Source of the DNA: Balamuthia mandrillaris
Lineage: Eukaryota; Discosea; Longamoebia; Balamuthiidae
NCBI GenBank assembly: GCA_031835245.1
Contig: JAVKOQ010000002.1
Location: 174,501-238,500 of the forward strand
Length of the DNA: 64,000 nt
Direction: 5' to 3'
Shown: positions 1-12,479 of the stretch, piece by piece
Layout of the letters: the number at the start of each line of letters is the position of its first letter
Numbering within the stretch: the stretch's first letter is position 1
The notes under the pieces: generated by a model
Seen by the model: the letters and a program-made list of their open reading frames with translations, nothing else
Database searches by the model: none
Told to the model about the DNA's origin: nothing
Translations under genes and position numbers: made by a program

Positions 1-430
1 GTTGCGCAGTAGGTACAAGCACAAAGAGGAAGGGATGTGTTTTGAAAGAATATTATTGTGCTAAAGAAGAAAATAACAAAAGAGAGTATAAATAGTAAAG
101 AGAAGAGACTAACTCTAAGAAGAAACCTAGAATTGGTGAAGAGTGAAAGTAGTTGTCATTCATCCTGTGATAAGTTTGTCACCTATCAAATACTTCATTG
201 CAACAGTTATTCTCCATCAATATATGCCCAGAACCCAAAGACAATCAGTGAACTGTGACAGAACTGACAAAGAAACAGCCTAATAGACACCAACTCAATG
301 GGCATAAAGAAAAGAGGTCACTGCAAGAGTGCCAGTTCCTGGTCAAGAATGTATTTTTGTCGACTATTTGATAGTGAAAAACAGGGAAAATTGGGTGAAA
401 TAATTTTAGTACATTATTTTTAGGATCTGG
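1..430. other. AT-rich stretch, no gene seen
   Basis: No coding frame with recognisable content on either strand. The sequence is AT-rich like the rest of the left island. Confidence 0.5.
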
Positions 431-848
431 CAGTTGACATACATAGCAAGCAAGCATTGTACATACATAGTATACACTTACTTCTCTTACTCCCTCATCC
501 TCAATGACTTCCTGATTGTTATTCTAGTTCACAAGTGAAAGGTGTTGAATGAGCTTTCAGACTAACTTTGTGCTATCTAGCTCTCCTTTTCTTTCCCCTT
601 TCCACTCTTATCTTTTCCCTACTTTTACATTACTTCCAAAGATTGATAAAATGCAGAACTTTTATACAGCCACTTTGAGCTACTTGAAGAGATTCATCAG
701 GCAAGAGAGGAGCAAGGTAAGAAAGAAGGTGAAAGAAGTGAAGAAATAAGTGATGTTGAGAAAATGCCAAGAGAATAAGGGCCTCAACTCAAGTAGACAA
801 GGCATTGTATACTGCTGAAGGAGATAAGGAAATAAGAGCAAGGCTGTG
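430..848. mobile_element. Two LINE 3' fragments, head to head
   Basis: About 430-735 read on the minus strand matches the LINE 3' end near 11,270-11,480, including the end of the ORF and the 3' UTR. About 735-848 read on the plus strand matches another part of the same ORF (compare 10,740-10,830). Opposite orientation of two pieces of one element resembles the 5' inversion known from twin priming during LINE insertion. The copies have drifted and are not coding. Confidence 0.6.
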
Positions 849-1546
849 TGTTATACCACTCTCTTATAATACCTATCCCTATCTCTCCTTGTATATATAT
901 ATAATTTTTTTTGCAGGGAAAAGACCTTGTATGTATATTTCTTGGGGAAAACATCTACATTTGTTGTTGCAGATTTTACTACAATGATAACAGCTCTCAA
1001 ACTTGGCTATGGGAACATCTCTTAGTTATGTGCTTCATGCCACAACACAAAAGTGTTCAGTCTTGGAAGGCTAATAGGAGGAGTTGGTTAAAACAAATTG
1101 TTTTCTATGGTTTGGGTCCCAGTTAATAAGCAAAGTTTCCTAAGTGCTTGACTTGAAGTCATAAGATTCCCCAGACTTCAGCAAAGTAGAAATCAAATAC
1201 CCACCGCTGCCTTTTCTCATCCTCTTTTGTGCAATGTCGTTGCCAATATGTTATGGTTAAGCATGTCATATGCCTTAAGTATGTTCTTTGCTTCTCTTCA
1301 TTAGGCATTTCTTCAACCACCACATTTGATTTATGACTTTCCTGCCTTTTTTAAATCCGCCCTGGCAATTACTTATCAACAATTGGTAAGTACTGAAATA
1401 GTAGGTGCTTACAATATCTCAGGTATGCATTACACTTAATTGCACCCAAAAACCTGTTGTCTTTGGTTTACATCTGTTTATAGGAAGAAATAGTAATATA
1501 ATACAAGGAGAAATAGGGATAGGTATTATGGAAGAGTGGTATAACA
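849..1546. repeat. Short TIR element (MITE-like), family 1
   Basis: The left end starts TGTTATACCACTC and the right end finishes GAGTGGTATAACA. Similarity continues inward about 50 bp through an inverted AGGGATAGGTATTAT block. Length is about 698 bp with no coding content. No clear target-site duplication was seen. Confidence 0.5.
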
Positions 1547-2712
1547 CAGCTTTGCTTCTAGGTGATATGAAGCATACTTGAACCCATTCATCTTGGCACT
1601 ACAATGCCAAGGCGCTTTCTTTTGCTGTAACATTGCACAGGAAGTGTTATCAAGGTAGAAGGAATCAAAGTTTATCAAGCTTTAGATTATGGGTTTCATC
1701 AACAGTTAGTGCATATCCACTTTTAGAATTACAAAGCTGACTATTGCTATATCTTAAATAATGAAAACATTTGATATGAAAAAAGTAAGTGCACTAGACT
1801 CAAAAGTTCCTGCACTCTGCTTAAAGTGGATATTGTAGATAACTCCCATAATAAGCAGAGAGATCTGCTTCAAATCCATGAAAAACACTAGCTATTAAGA
1901 TAAAAACAATAAATCTCCTCTTACTTTTAGTTATTAAAATCTCTGTCATATTAACAACCAACAGCAGTAATAAGCAATCATAATTCATGAAAAAACTCTT
2001 AAAAGTACTTGAAAAGCCATCGAGACGTCGTAACATATATCTAGTTACTACTTATCTTCCAATTACAGCAGTAGAACCTTTCATAGTAAGTGACTCTGGA
2101 TATACTCATAAACCTCAATATATATAAGTACAAACAATCTGTTAAAAATGTCTTTCCATGAGATTCAAACCTTTATTAAACTCTTAAGAACTAACTTCAA
2201 TACTTTGCTATTTATACTTCAAAAGTAACCAACAGCAAGGACTCTCAGTCTCTTAGTCTCTTTTATTCAGCCAAGAAAGTGAAGGATACAATATCCATAG
2301 GCATATAGCCTGTAGAACAGAAAAGTAGGGCACTGGTTCTGCCTCATTCTTGTTAAAGTTCTGTACCTTGGAAGTCAGTAATGCAAACTACAACAAGAAA
2401 AAACCAGTGCTCCAGGTTCAGTATATATACTCCTAAGCTACGCTGCCTTTTCCAGATATTGCCAAACTTGTTGCTTAATGCTTTTCCTTTGCAAGGGATA
2501 CAGATCCTGGCAGCTTGAATTATTCTGCTAAACAAGTCCTATGGTTAAAAAGCCACCCAAGATAAGGAAGCTCAATCACCTTAACCTCCCTAACCATACT
2601 ATCCTACTGCTTTGATAAGGTCAAAGTCCATAATAGGAGAATGTTTCTTTTGTTGAATTGATAACTAATAGAACAGGGCGCGTTTCATCCACTCACTTGT
2701 TGTAAACAGAAG
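1547..2712. other. AT-rich stretch without a recognised gene
   Basis: Only short frames with no recognisable products are present. Confidence 0.4.
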
Positions 2713-2893
2713 TGTTATACCACTCAATATCTATCCCTATTTCTCTTTGTATTATATTTCTTTTTTCATTTTATTAAAGGTCTTTTCCTTGCACACAACG
2801 AGTTAGTATCTGTTGGGTTGTTTCCTCACTAGCCTAAGAAAGAAATATATAAAGGAGAGATAGGGATAGGTATTATGGGAGAGTGGTATAACA
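2713..2893. repeat. Short TIR element, family 1, deletion copy
   Basis: Same TGTTATACCACTC / GAGTGGTATAACA ends and inner AGGGATAGGTATTAT block as the copy at 849-1,546, but only 181 bp long. This looks like an internally deleted copy of the same family. No target duplication was identified. Confidence 0.5.
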
Positions 2894-3089
2894 AAACTTT
2901 GTATTACTACTACTTTGAGTATGTATCTCACCTTTTTCTTTCTTTAGCATCCTCTCAGGTCCAACAGGAAGTAGTTGCTGAACAATCACAGGAGGAATTT
3001 GTATTTGCATATATCAAAACAGATAAGTGAAAAACCTTTAGTCACTCTAACAGCCCTTCATCAAAACAATAGGAATTCTTTGCTAGTTT

Positions 3090-3200
3090 CTTTTTCTTTT
3101 CCTTCTCTTGTTCTTCCTCTTTCTCTTTTTCTTCTCTTTCTTTTTTTATTCTCCTTCTCTTCCTCTTTCTCTTTCTCCTTTTTTTCTTTCTTTGTACTTG
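3090..3200. repeat. Pyrimidine-rich low-complexity tract
   Basis: Nearly all C/T on the plus strand (TTCTCTTT-like units). It generates K/E-rich or S/F-rich open frames that are not genes. Confidence 0.7.
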
Positions 3201-3594
3201 TTCCTTGTTGGCACTGATGCTTATGGAATTGGATATTATCCTGCAATGAAATAAAAGCTTTTTGCTGTAGACTTTGCCTTCCACTAATTCTGTTGTCAAT
3301 TGCAAGTTGCTGCTTTTCTTTGTTCATAGCCAATGATCAATTCATGCTTAAATCCAACTGGAGTTAGTAGTCAAGTTGAACAATTCAGCAGATAATAGTG
3401 AAAGTCCTACTCAGTGGAAGATCATAAGAGGAGATGAAGGAAGTACAAACATGGATGCAACTGTTTCTTCAAGGGAGAGGAATGGAAGGCTATGAACAGG
3501 AAAAGGCAATTGGTGGTTTTTGGCAATCATATTAAGATGTCAAAAATTCTGGACAAATTTTTATGCAACAGTTTTGCAGCTTTCCCAAAACAAT

Positions 3595-4044
3595 GGTTTG
3601 TAAAACCAATGGTTTTTCTGTCAACTGTTTATAAAGTTTCTGTTGGTCTTTATCTTCATAGTTTGTTGTGCACTTGAATCAGTATTATAGTCTATATTGT
3701 TCGTTGGGAAAGAAAGCAGCACAGCTCAACACTTTGCACTGACTGGAGACCTATTACACTGCCTGCTAGTTCCTCAGAGGATGTTAATGAAGGTATAGTT
3801 GTATTCTGCCAGCAACAGAATGCCAAGAGCTAGCCTGTTCAAGGACAGCAAAAGCCACATGGAAGTCTTTTCAACCATCTATTCGTCCATCTGTCTATCC
3901 ATCCTCTACAGTCTTGGGATCAGGCATACAGTCGTCTCATAAAGGAGAAAAAAGGTATTACATGAGTGTCTTTCATCTTTGTTATCTGTGTTGGTTTCTT
4001 CAGTGCTATGGCAGAAGAAGAGAAAAGGCAGTTAAACTGCAGGA
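3595..4044 (+). repeat. 450-bp inverted repeat, arm 1
   Basis: This segment reappears in reverse complement at 13,078-13,527. I saw no mismatch when reading the two arms against each other. It does not code for anything recognised. See the matching arm and the finding. Confidence 0.8.
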
Positions 4045-4369
4045 ACCAATGTTTTTCTGATGTTCATTTGTTGTTTCATGCAGTGTAAAATTCTGTTTCT
4101 GTGTTACTTGATTGTAAATCTGCTGTAAAATCGGCTATTTATTTTTTCCTGAAAATATAAGTTGCCAACCTCTGCAAAAGAAGCACTCGTTCCCTTTTAT
4201 GCTATATGTCCACACTAGACAGGTGTTTAGATAGCTGTGTAGACAGTGTTTAAAAAGGTGTTCAGACAGGTGTTTACATAGCTGTTTAGATACCAAAGAA
4301 CCATAATAGTGTTCAAATTGTTTATTTTCTGAACCAATCCCAAATCAAAAAGACCCATCCACATCCTCT

Positions 4370-4605
4370 CCAAGTTCTCATTCTAGTTCTTGTTCTTGAT
4401 CTCGTTCTCAGTCTTGGTCTCATTCTCATTCTCATTCTCGGTCTTGGTTGCATTCTTGTTCTTGTTCTTGTTCTTGTTCTCATTCTCATTCTCGTTCTCA
4501 ACTATGCCACTGGCTTTCCTTTATTGACAGGAAAACAAAGATGAAGCATTTAGTATTTAAACAACATGAAAAGAGAAAGCAAGATGGAGCAAGAAAGGGA
4601 GAAAA

Positions 4606-4636
<31 letters not shown>

Positions 4637-4660
4637 GAAAGAGAAATTGAAAGATAACAA
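4370..4660. repeat. Hexanucleotide TTCTTG/CATTCT and GAAAGA tracts
   Basis: Degenerate 6-bp repeats (about 4,380-4,500) are followed by a GA-rich tract (about 4,585-4,655). No gene. Confidence 0.7.
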
Positions 4661-4769
4661 GAAAAAGAAATACCTGGCAACAATGCTGTAAATAGATGGT
4701 GTTGGAAGATAATCTAAAGGCAAAAAGAGTCAGTTAATGATGATAAGGAAAAACAACAGAGAGGCAGAT

Positions 4770-4771
4770 AA

Positions 4772-4802
<31 letters not shown>

Positions 4803-4883
4803 GAAGGAAGGAAAAAAGGAATAGTTATTAGGAGTGTGAGATAGTAAACAAAGGAGAATTGACCAGTGTCTCCCATCTCCTCC

Positions 4884-4923
<40 letters not shown>

Positions 4924-5095
4924 TCTCTCTCATTTCGTCTGTCTCCTCCTGTCTCCCTCTAAGAGATGTCTCAGTCTCTGAGTTGCTTTTCAGAAGATGG
5001 GAGACAGGAAGAGAGGGGAGAGGGGAGAGGGGAAAGGGGAGAGGGGAGAGGTGAGAGGGGACACAGAAGACAGGAGACAGAATGCAGCAGAGGGG

Positions 5096-5129
<34 letters not shown>

Positions 5130-5340
5130 AGGGAGGAGATGGGAGACAGAAGACAGGAAACAGGAGACAGGAGACGGATGACAGGAGACAGGAGACAGGA
5201 GATGGGACACGGGAGACAGGAGATGGTAGACAGGAGACGAGAAAACAAAAGGAGACAGGAGAGAGGAGAAAGCAAAGAGCAGAGAGCAGAGAGCAGAGAG
5301 CAGAGATCAGAGAGACAGAGAGCAGAGAGCAGAGAGCAGA
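4770..5340. repeat. GGAGACA minisatellite with an inverted front part
   Basis: A (GAAA)n tract at about 4,770-4,812 precedes 4,866-4,950, which is CTCCTGTCTC-type repeat. From about 4,990 to 5,250 the complementary GAGACAGGAG unit runs, then AGAGCAGAG units to 5,340. The two orientations could fold into a long hairpin. Long frames here on both strands are repeat artefacts. Confidence 0.8.
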
Positions 5341-5344
5341 GAAC

Positions 5345-5530
5345 AAGATGTATGGTGGAGGACCCGACTGGTACTATGAGGGAGAAAAAGAGAAGCAGTT
5401 GAAAAAGAACAAGATACTAATGGTGTTGTATCATGAAGGACTGGACTGGTACTATGACAGAGAAAGAGAGAGAAAAAAACAAAGAAAAACAGAGATTCAA
5501 AGACAAAAGAGACAGAGAACATCAAAAGAG
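5345..5530 (+). repeat. Two tandem copies around GACTGGTACTATGA
   Basis: The motif GACTGGTACTATGA followed by a GA-rich tail occurs at about 5,368 and 5,444, giving an imperfect tandem duplication of about 76 bp. Confidence 0.55.
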
Positions 5531-5559
5531 AGGAAAGAGAAGCAAAAAATATCGTACAC

Positions 5560-6250
5560 TGAGTTTGTAAATAGCTTGCTTCTTGTCCTAATCGCTTTCC
5601 ATCTCAATGCTTTGTTAACTGGCTCCTGGTTCCTCGTTGGTTTTCTGCATGAGAGCTCATCCTACGGCACTGTGACGAGAGAAAAATGAGTGAGTGGGAG
5701 AGTGGTGAGTTGGGCACAGGAACAACAGAGAGGTGCTTGACTACATTGGGGGTGGTGGAGGAAGGGTGAGCAAAAGGTGGAACAGAGGGCTGCCACCTCC
5801 ACCAGGAGTGAATCAATCTTGGTGTTAGGCGTTATGGAGGTCCTTGTGGTGCTGGTCGCACTCAGTCTTCTGACAGGCTTGTGTTTTGAGCTATGTCCGG
5901 AGCACCTCTTGGTGGAGCCCTTGGGTAACATCACACAGTGCCCAGATGCTGGTATAAACGGCCATGTGGAACATATAGCTGAGCTGTTTGAGGTGTGGAT
6001 GTGGTGTCTTCATCATCGTCATTGCTTGTAGAGGAACGCCACGAGAGTAGATGTCAAGTATTCCATGTTCCTCTCCCATGTTTATGGTTGCGGAGCCTTC
6101 ACAGCTCATGGCTGATCGAGAAGTTCGACCAGCCCTCTGAGACACCTAATCTAGCATGGCTCAGTCTCTTCAAACGCGAGTGGCCTAACGCAAGGAGTGC
6201 GATCTCTTGGTCACAGATTTCGCTTTTTTAAGCCGAAGCACTGGCAACCA
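5560..6250. other. Higher-GC block, possible decayed coding sequence
   Basis: This block is richer in GC than its flanks and keeps moderately long frames on the minus strand, for example 5,891-6,145 and 5,662-5,934. None is closed by a convincing start and none resembles a family I know. It may be a relic of a mobile element or host gene. Confidence 0.25.
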
Positions 6251-6354
6251 GGCGGGGGGAAAAGAAGGAGAAGCAATGGAGCTCCATTTTTTCACCACTC
6301 TTGGTTTTCAAAGGACACTTGATTTTTTTCATTGATCCTTTCTCTTTTGGTAAC

Positions 6355-6605
6355 CTACTGCTCAACACTCTGTCGCCTCTGTCCTCTCTCCTCACCTCTC
6401 GCCTCTCGCCTCTCGTCTCTAACCTCTCCCCTCTCCCCTCTTCCCTCTCCCCTCTCCCCTTTCTCCTCGCCTTTCCCTCTCCTCTCTCTCCTTCCTCTCT
6501 CCTCTCTCCTCTCGCCTCTCGCTGCTCTACTCGCCTCTCTCGCCTCTCTCCTCTCTTCTCGCCTCTCTCGCCTCTCGCCTCTTGCCTCTATTCTTGTAGC
6601 TTGTT
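6355..6605. repeat. Pyrimidine minisatellite CTCTCGCCTCTC
   Basis: Imperfect 5-8 bp units of C/T with occasional G on the plus strand. Confidence 0.75.
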
Positions 6606-6639
6606 GCTCACCTCTTGTCTTGTTTCTCAACAAGGAGTT

Positions 6640-7090
6640 ACTGCGATATTTGCGTTAGGGAATCACAGAGTATAGACAGCTGTTTAAACAGCTGTATTTC
6701 ACCAACAGAGATGGAACTTGCAAATATCAAGGCCAGTCTGCTTGACCACACACTCAGAAGTGTCCAAAGTGTTCAGGAACTTCATTTTTGCGTTTTAAGT
6801 ATACCCAAGTTTCATAAGTAGTATCATTGGTTAAGGTGCCAAAGTAGCCAGTGCCACCATTTTAGGGGTCCATAGAGCCACACATCAGAGTGGATGAGAG
6901 CTGGTCTTTTGGTTTCATGCATTGATGACGTCTTTTAGTGCCTTGACTCGCTGTTGCTTACTTAGGAAAACTAAATGCAATTACTTAGGAACTTTCATTT
7001 TTCTTATACATGGCTTCTTTAGATTCATTTTATCTCTTTTTTCTTTATTTTCTCTTTCATTTAAACACTTTGTTTTGACACATTATTTTT
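6640..7090. other. AT-rich stretch, nothing recognised
   Basis: No convincing coding frame on either strand. Confidence 0.4.
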
Positions 7091-7091
7091 A

Positions 7092-9481
7092 TTAAATCAA
7101 AGTAATTGAAAAATTATGCAGGAGTAGGAAGGACCTGTGCACATTCAGCTTGTGCGTTGAAAGGAAATGAAAATGTGGTACTACCAATGGTAATAGGAAA
7201 TTGAGCTGGAAGAGTGCACAATTAATCCATGCAACATTGGCAGGAGAGTACATAAGTAGTGAGACAATTTGATACCGGCATGGTATACAAAATTTGTCAG
7301 GATACTGAGTTGAAGTAGGAAGGATATGTTCACCTCCAGCGAAGAAATTAGTAGGTTCGTTTTTTTGATAGCTAGAGGTTTGTCCAACTCGGACATATTC
7401 AAGACATATAGCATTAGAAGGAATATAAATTGTGGGCTTTGAATTGACCATATATATACACATATGAAGTTTGTAATATACTACAACCAACAGGAGAAAA
7501 AGCCATATTTGTATCATAATTTTCACCATATACTTGCTGCAACTTACTCATATGATCTAGATAGATCGAAGTCTTTGCTCTGTATTTTACCATGTTTAAA
7601 GCCGCTTGTGTGTAGAAAAACTGCTCAGCTGGAAAAAATCTTGATTTAAATATAGAAACATCAAATATAGCACTATTTGACATGCATGCCTTCAGGAAAA
7701 TTATCATTAAAGTGATTGGTGGTATACACTGATGGATTATAGGCTGTTGAGCTAAATTGGGTAATATCATTACTACTAAGGGTGGCTGGCAAGGCACCAC
7801 GAGCCCAAGATTGAAATAAATTTAAGTCTACATTACTAGGATAGTTCTACTGGACTTTTAAAGTAAGATCTTCAATGTTAGAAAGGGCTAATAATACGAA
7901 CAGATGGGGCAAAAACGTATTATTCAAAGAGGGAACAAGGGAACAAAGGGTGTCAAGAGGGAAAGGTGTGGTGTGAATGAAACAAAACTAACTAACGAAA
8001 AGAAAGAAAGAGGGAAGCAACGGAATAAACGGAAGAAGCCTAGTGATGTGACAGCAGGCGATTGGTCCACATCACAGATGTTGACAGAGAGGAAAGGAAA
8101 GGAAAGGGGCAACAGAACTAATATATTGAGAGTAATTCTCAACATAAGGATCATTAGCATGGTGTGTCAAAATATGTTGCACAGAATAAGTTGCTAATGC
8201 TGAAGCAGGCAAAAAAGGCCTCTTATATATACTTGATTAATAACATTATTAGCACAACAAAAGTTTTCACCTTCTGGTATAAGGATTTCAGCCTGATTTG
8301 AAGCATATCTTAAACTACAACAGGAATGATCACAAGTTGTTTGATATGCAACAGTAGAATACATCCAAGAGCGTGCTTATATACATTCTATGAAAAAACA
8401 AATAGTATTTTGGGATTCAGATGCACCTGGATAATAGGGACTTGCTTCCTTATTGTCTCTTGAATAAACAGAAGCAACAACCCCAATAGATTCAACTTTT
8501 GGAGAACTTAAGTCTTCAAAATCATCATCTTTGTATGCTGATTATGTGGCTTTTGTATCAAAGCAATGTGTCCAAGACCAACTACAATCATTAGTTTTTC
8601 TACAAAAATGACAATTTACTTTGTTTGTTTCATAATCATGACAACTTGTAACAGCCGCATCTGTGAATTGCCAAGAGCAACTATATTTATGATTTTTATA
8701 AATGGTAAGGTCACTTAAATCACAAGCATATCCTCCCCAAATTCGATTAGGTTCAGGAAAACTTATTAAGTCATCATATCTAACAAAATGAAGGTTCTGG
8801 GCTGATGGTCTATCCATTGGGGGGTTACCTATTCCTGTTTCATCCTTTTTCCAAATACAATAAGTTGAGCCTCTACTAATATCATTTTGATTGCATTCCT
8901 GTGCAGGATTTGCATTCCAAGAGAAACCATTATCTGGGTCTTTCCACTTATAATAGTAATATGAATGTACATTATTTAGTTCTGAATAAATTTGAAGATG
9001 TTGATAATTGCTCTCTGGTGCAGGTATTTTATCACACCAAGAATCGGTGTTAACACTATAAAAATGAGTCCATTGTAAACAATCCTTTACTAATTCACCA
9101 GCTGAAGTTAAGAATTTTGAATAATGGTTTTGGAATGAAATCATCAACATCATCTTCAACTATAAAAACATAATTCCAATTGAGTTTTTTAGATAAATCA
9201 AGTGTATGAGAATACCATAGCCAACATGGAGTTTTAATGCCTTGTTTAGCAGCCCATTCTTTCGAAATGCTTTTTGTCATAGGGTGAACTCTAGGGCACA
9301 TTGCTTTTTTCAAATCTTCTGATAAAGTTGAATCCACTGATAATGCTTTATGGCAACCTGCATGGTGATTAACACACTTATGAGGATAATAACAAGTTAT
9401 CATAAATGAACAACAAAAACGATCAACTGAAGAACTTTTTATGTCTACATAATCAGCAGTTAAAATGTGGAATTTAAACAT
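7092..9481 (-). pseudogene. Broken AT-rich coding relic, Cys/Trp-rich secreted-type protein
   Basis: The minus strand keeps protein-like sequence in several frame pieces from about 9,480 down to 7,100. The 9,095-9,481 part contains a WNYVFIVEDDVDDF stretch. The 8,542-9,159 part is rich in Cys, Trp and Tyr, as in extracellular domains. The 7,092-7,529 part begins with a hydrophobic, signal-like segment. The composition is far more AT-rich than the host genes to the right. It is interrupted several times and has no closed gene model. I do not recognise the family. A decayed secreted or glycosyltransferase-like gene or an insert from another genome are both possible. Confidence 0.4.
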
Positions 9482-9839
9482 TTCTGAGCATCCACAATGA
9501 CAAATACAACAATAACAAATAGTAATACTAGTATTAGCATGTTAACTTGTTTTTAAATTGTTTGTATTTAAAGTTAATTTGAAGATATTTTAAGTCTTTC
9601 TTCACTCAAAAAGGTATTCCTTTTTAAGTATACTCCTTATTAATCATTTCCTTTTTTCCAAGTTATTTGGTTAGAGTAGTAATATTTAAATAAATTTAAA
9701 TGTTTTTTTGTTTTTTTAATATTAAAAAATAAAATGAAACATTATTTTTATATATGCTTTATAGTTATTATCACTTTTAAAATTGTTGTGTCATCTTAAC
9801 AATGTAACTCAACTTATGAGCAATAAAAGTTAAAGTTGA

Positions 9840-10648
9840 GTCTTACTTTTGAAAGTTTAATATTTGAAGATAAGTTTGGTGTAGCTTATCATCCTACAAT
9901 TGACCTTTTTAAACGCAATCCATACACTCAGCAACTATGGACAATTAGAAATATTCTTGATACAGGCTCATATGGAGCTTTAATGCTTGCTGGTGGATAT
10001 CTTTTAATGGATGATCTTTCTCATCCATATTATCCTTTAATCAAAGAAACAAGACCTGGGTTAATAAACTTGATTAAAGATATACATTCTCAAACAGATT
10101 TAAATAATTGGAAACCTATTTTTGCCACTTTTAAGCATTCAAGGTATCTTAATTTTGATAAACATAAACATGAATACTCTTTTACACGTTCAAAAATTCA
10201 AATACACTGGTTGGCAATATTATTTAGGGTCAACTACTGGTGGATTTATTGCAAAAAGTTCTATTTCACATTTTTATTGTACACTTGGCATATAATCCAC
10301 TAATTATTATTGCAGAACAGAGTCCTTATTGGATGTTTGCAACACTGATTGATTGATATAGCATATGAAATGACAGTTCATGAAGTGAAACACCATAAAC
10401 CAAAAACTAATATTTTTAATGTTTTAATTGATACTGCATTTTCTGCATATGTGTTAACAAATCAAGGTATATATTCTTTAATGTTGTATTTTTTGATTTT
10501 GTTTTAACTGTTGTCTAGATAAATGGGATTCTTCATTTAGTTATAGTATTCCACATACTGTTACAACACTCAGTATGATAATGAAACCTTATTTACTTCA
10601 TAAAGACTCAAAAGACTTAAAATCTTTTTCTTTTGATATAAACACATG
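9840..10648 (+). pseudogene. Broken AT-rich coding relic, unrecognised
   Basis: The plus strand reads as protein from about 9,840 to 10,190 (contains LAGGYLLMDDLSHPYY), and protein-like sequence continues in other frames to about 10,648. A plausible GT-AG intron lies at about 10,466-10,518, so the ancestor was probably a spliced gene. No ATG opens the frame and the frame is not continuous. Composition is AT-rich like the relic on the opposite strand just to the left. The family is unknown to me. Confidence 0.35.
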
Positions 10649-10699
10649 ATATTTCCATTCTCACGGACTCAACTTTATGGTATAAAAGTAGTGATCTTG

Positions 10700-11500
10700 T
10701 ACTGGGCGGGTGTTATTAAAATACTACTTACTTCATTGAGTGTTGTTGAAAAGAAAGCCAAGAGGATGAGGGCCTTAAATCGAGTAGCCAAGGTGGAGTA
10801 TACAGCTGAAGGAGAAAGAGGAACAAGAGCATGGCTATGGCATAACTTCTTGACAAATGGAAGTTGTTTGGTTGGACAACAACGGAGCTTAGTGATTACC
10901 AACCCAAGGAAAGAACGTTTGATGAATGCTATTCGTTGTGGTGGACTGCCCATTGGAAAAAAGTGGGGAGCCATTCAGCAGTCTGAGGAGGATAGTAAGT
11001 GCCCTGCATGTGGTGCTGAGGAAGAAACAGCAGAACACTTCCTGTTAAGATGTCCAAATCTTTGGGAAGATTGCTTTAGAATCTGGAGTGTGGACAATGG
11101 AAATGAAGAACAAGTTAGAAAGCTGATTATAGAGGACTGTACAACAAAGCTCTTGTCAAGTGGAACGAAATGCAACAGAGATCAAGAGATGGAACAATGT
11201 AAGCAAAGTTGTAAAAGAGTCTGGAGATTATGGGCAGCAAGAGCAAGTTGGAAGCATGGAAGTTCTTCTGCATTTTATCAATCTTTGGAAGTAATGTAAA
11301 AGCAAAGAAAAGAGAAGAAAGGAAAGGGAAAGAAAAAGGATAGCAAGATGATACAAAGTTAGTCTGAAATCTCATTCAACACCTTTCACTTGTGAACTAT
11401 CATAACAATTGGAAAGGCATCGAGGATGAGGGAGTAAGAGAAGTAAGAGTACACTATGTATGTACAATGCTTACTTTTTATGTATAGATTGGTGTTGCTC
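10700..11500 (+). mobile_element. LINE 3' fragment with zinc-finger C-terminus
   Basis: An open frame ending at 11,299 carries the zinc-finger arrangement found at the C-terminus of many LINE polyproteins: CPAC, then HFLLRC about 12 residues later. About 180 residues upstream of the stop are uninterrupted. The 3' UTR continues to about 11,500. Reverse transcriptase and endonuclease parts are absent here, so this is a 5'-truncated copy. Pieces of the same family lie at 430-848 and 12,110-12,450. It differs from the LINE at 14-19 kb. Confidence 0.65.
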
Positions 11501-12110
11501 TCAGAGCAAATAAACTTCTTATTACTACAATTTCCATCAGTATGTCAATGCTTTTTCATCTGCCTGGGTTTCTTCAACACTATGGCAGTGATCAATCCAG
11601 CTCCACATTGTGATAAGATTAATACAAAAAGGAATTTCCCTTCAATAGTAACTATAGCAAGTACATGCTTGGAATACTAAAAGGGAGAAATGAAAAAGGA
11701 ACAGGATATATGTTGGCAGGTCATATATGACACCTTTCTAATGGGTACAATGCAAAATGATCCAAAAAATTTGGCTCACAATTCCACTCAAAATTTACTA
11801 CCAATTTTTGGATGATTTTTCCCATTTCATATCCCCTTGTCATCAGAATATTGTCATATACAGGAGGGCATGGACATAAGGATACTGTAACTGACCCAAA
11901 CTATTGGTCAATATTAAAACCAAAGTATGGCTTTGCCAGTCCTCCAAGGTAGGGACTGTGGAGGGCAGATCAATTATGGTGAGTAGTAAGGACCTTAAGA
12001 AGGAAAAGGTGGAACTCTCTGGCATTGTGCTGGCTGAGGAGGGGCATCATAGTGCTGCCTACTGGTCTGACATTGTGAATGAGGAAGGGGATGAGTCCTT
12101 TTATAATAGA
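11500..12110. other. AT-rich stretch, nothing recognised
   Basis: Only short frames. The one at 11,904-12,182 overlaps an antisense LINE fragment and is not considered a gene. Confidence 0.4.
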
Positions 12111-12450
12111 AAGGAAAGAGTGGCATCCATTCTCCACACTCTAGATTTTAAAGAGATCTTTCCAAAGATTTGGACATCCTGATAGTGTTCTGTTTCTTCC
12201 TCAAGAATTGCATGCAGGGCACTTATTATCCTCTTCAGACTACTGAATGGCTTCCCACTTTTTTCTAATGAGCAATCCACAACAGATTTCATCAGTCATT
12301 CTTTCCTTGTAATTACTAAGCTTTGTTGTTGTCCAACCACATATCTTTCATTTGTCAAGAAGTAATGCGTTTGTATCCTATGCTCTTGTATCCTCTTTCT
12401 CTTTACTCAAGTTAAGGTCCTTATCCTCTTGGCTTTCTTTTCAACATTAC
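12110..12450 (-). mobile_element. LINE fragment, reverse copy of 10,740-11,090
   Basis: Read on the minus strand, the sequence follows 10,740-11,090 with scattered substitutions and small indels, including the GTTGGACAACAAC and GAGGAAGAAACAG stretches. It is a decayed copy of the same LINE family. Confidence 0.65.
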
Positions 12451-12479
12451 TCATTTATTATACCTTTCATTGCTCATTC

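Noticed and set aside
4730-5689. Long frames on both strands over the GGAGACA minisatellite
   Set aside because: Repeat-driven low complexity; the frames switch with the repeat unit and have no conserved content.
8395-8545. Alternative genetic code reading TAA as an amino acid
   Set aside because: Several intact host genes here end at TAA (eS24, Rho GTPase, Akt-like kinase), so TAA is a normal stop and the relic is simply broken.
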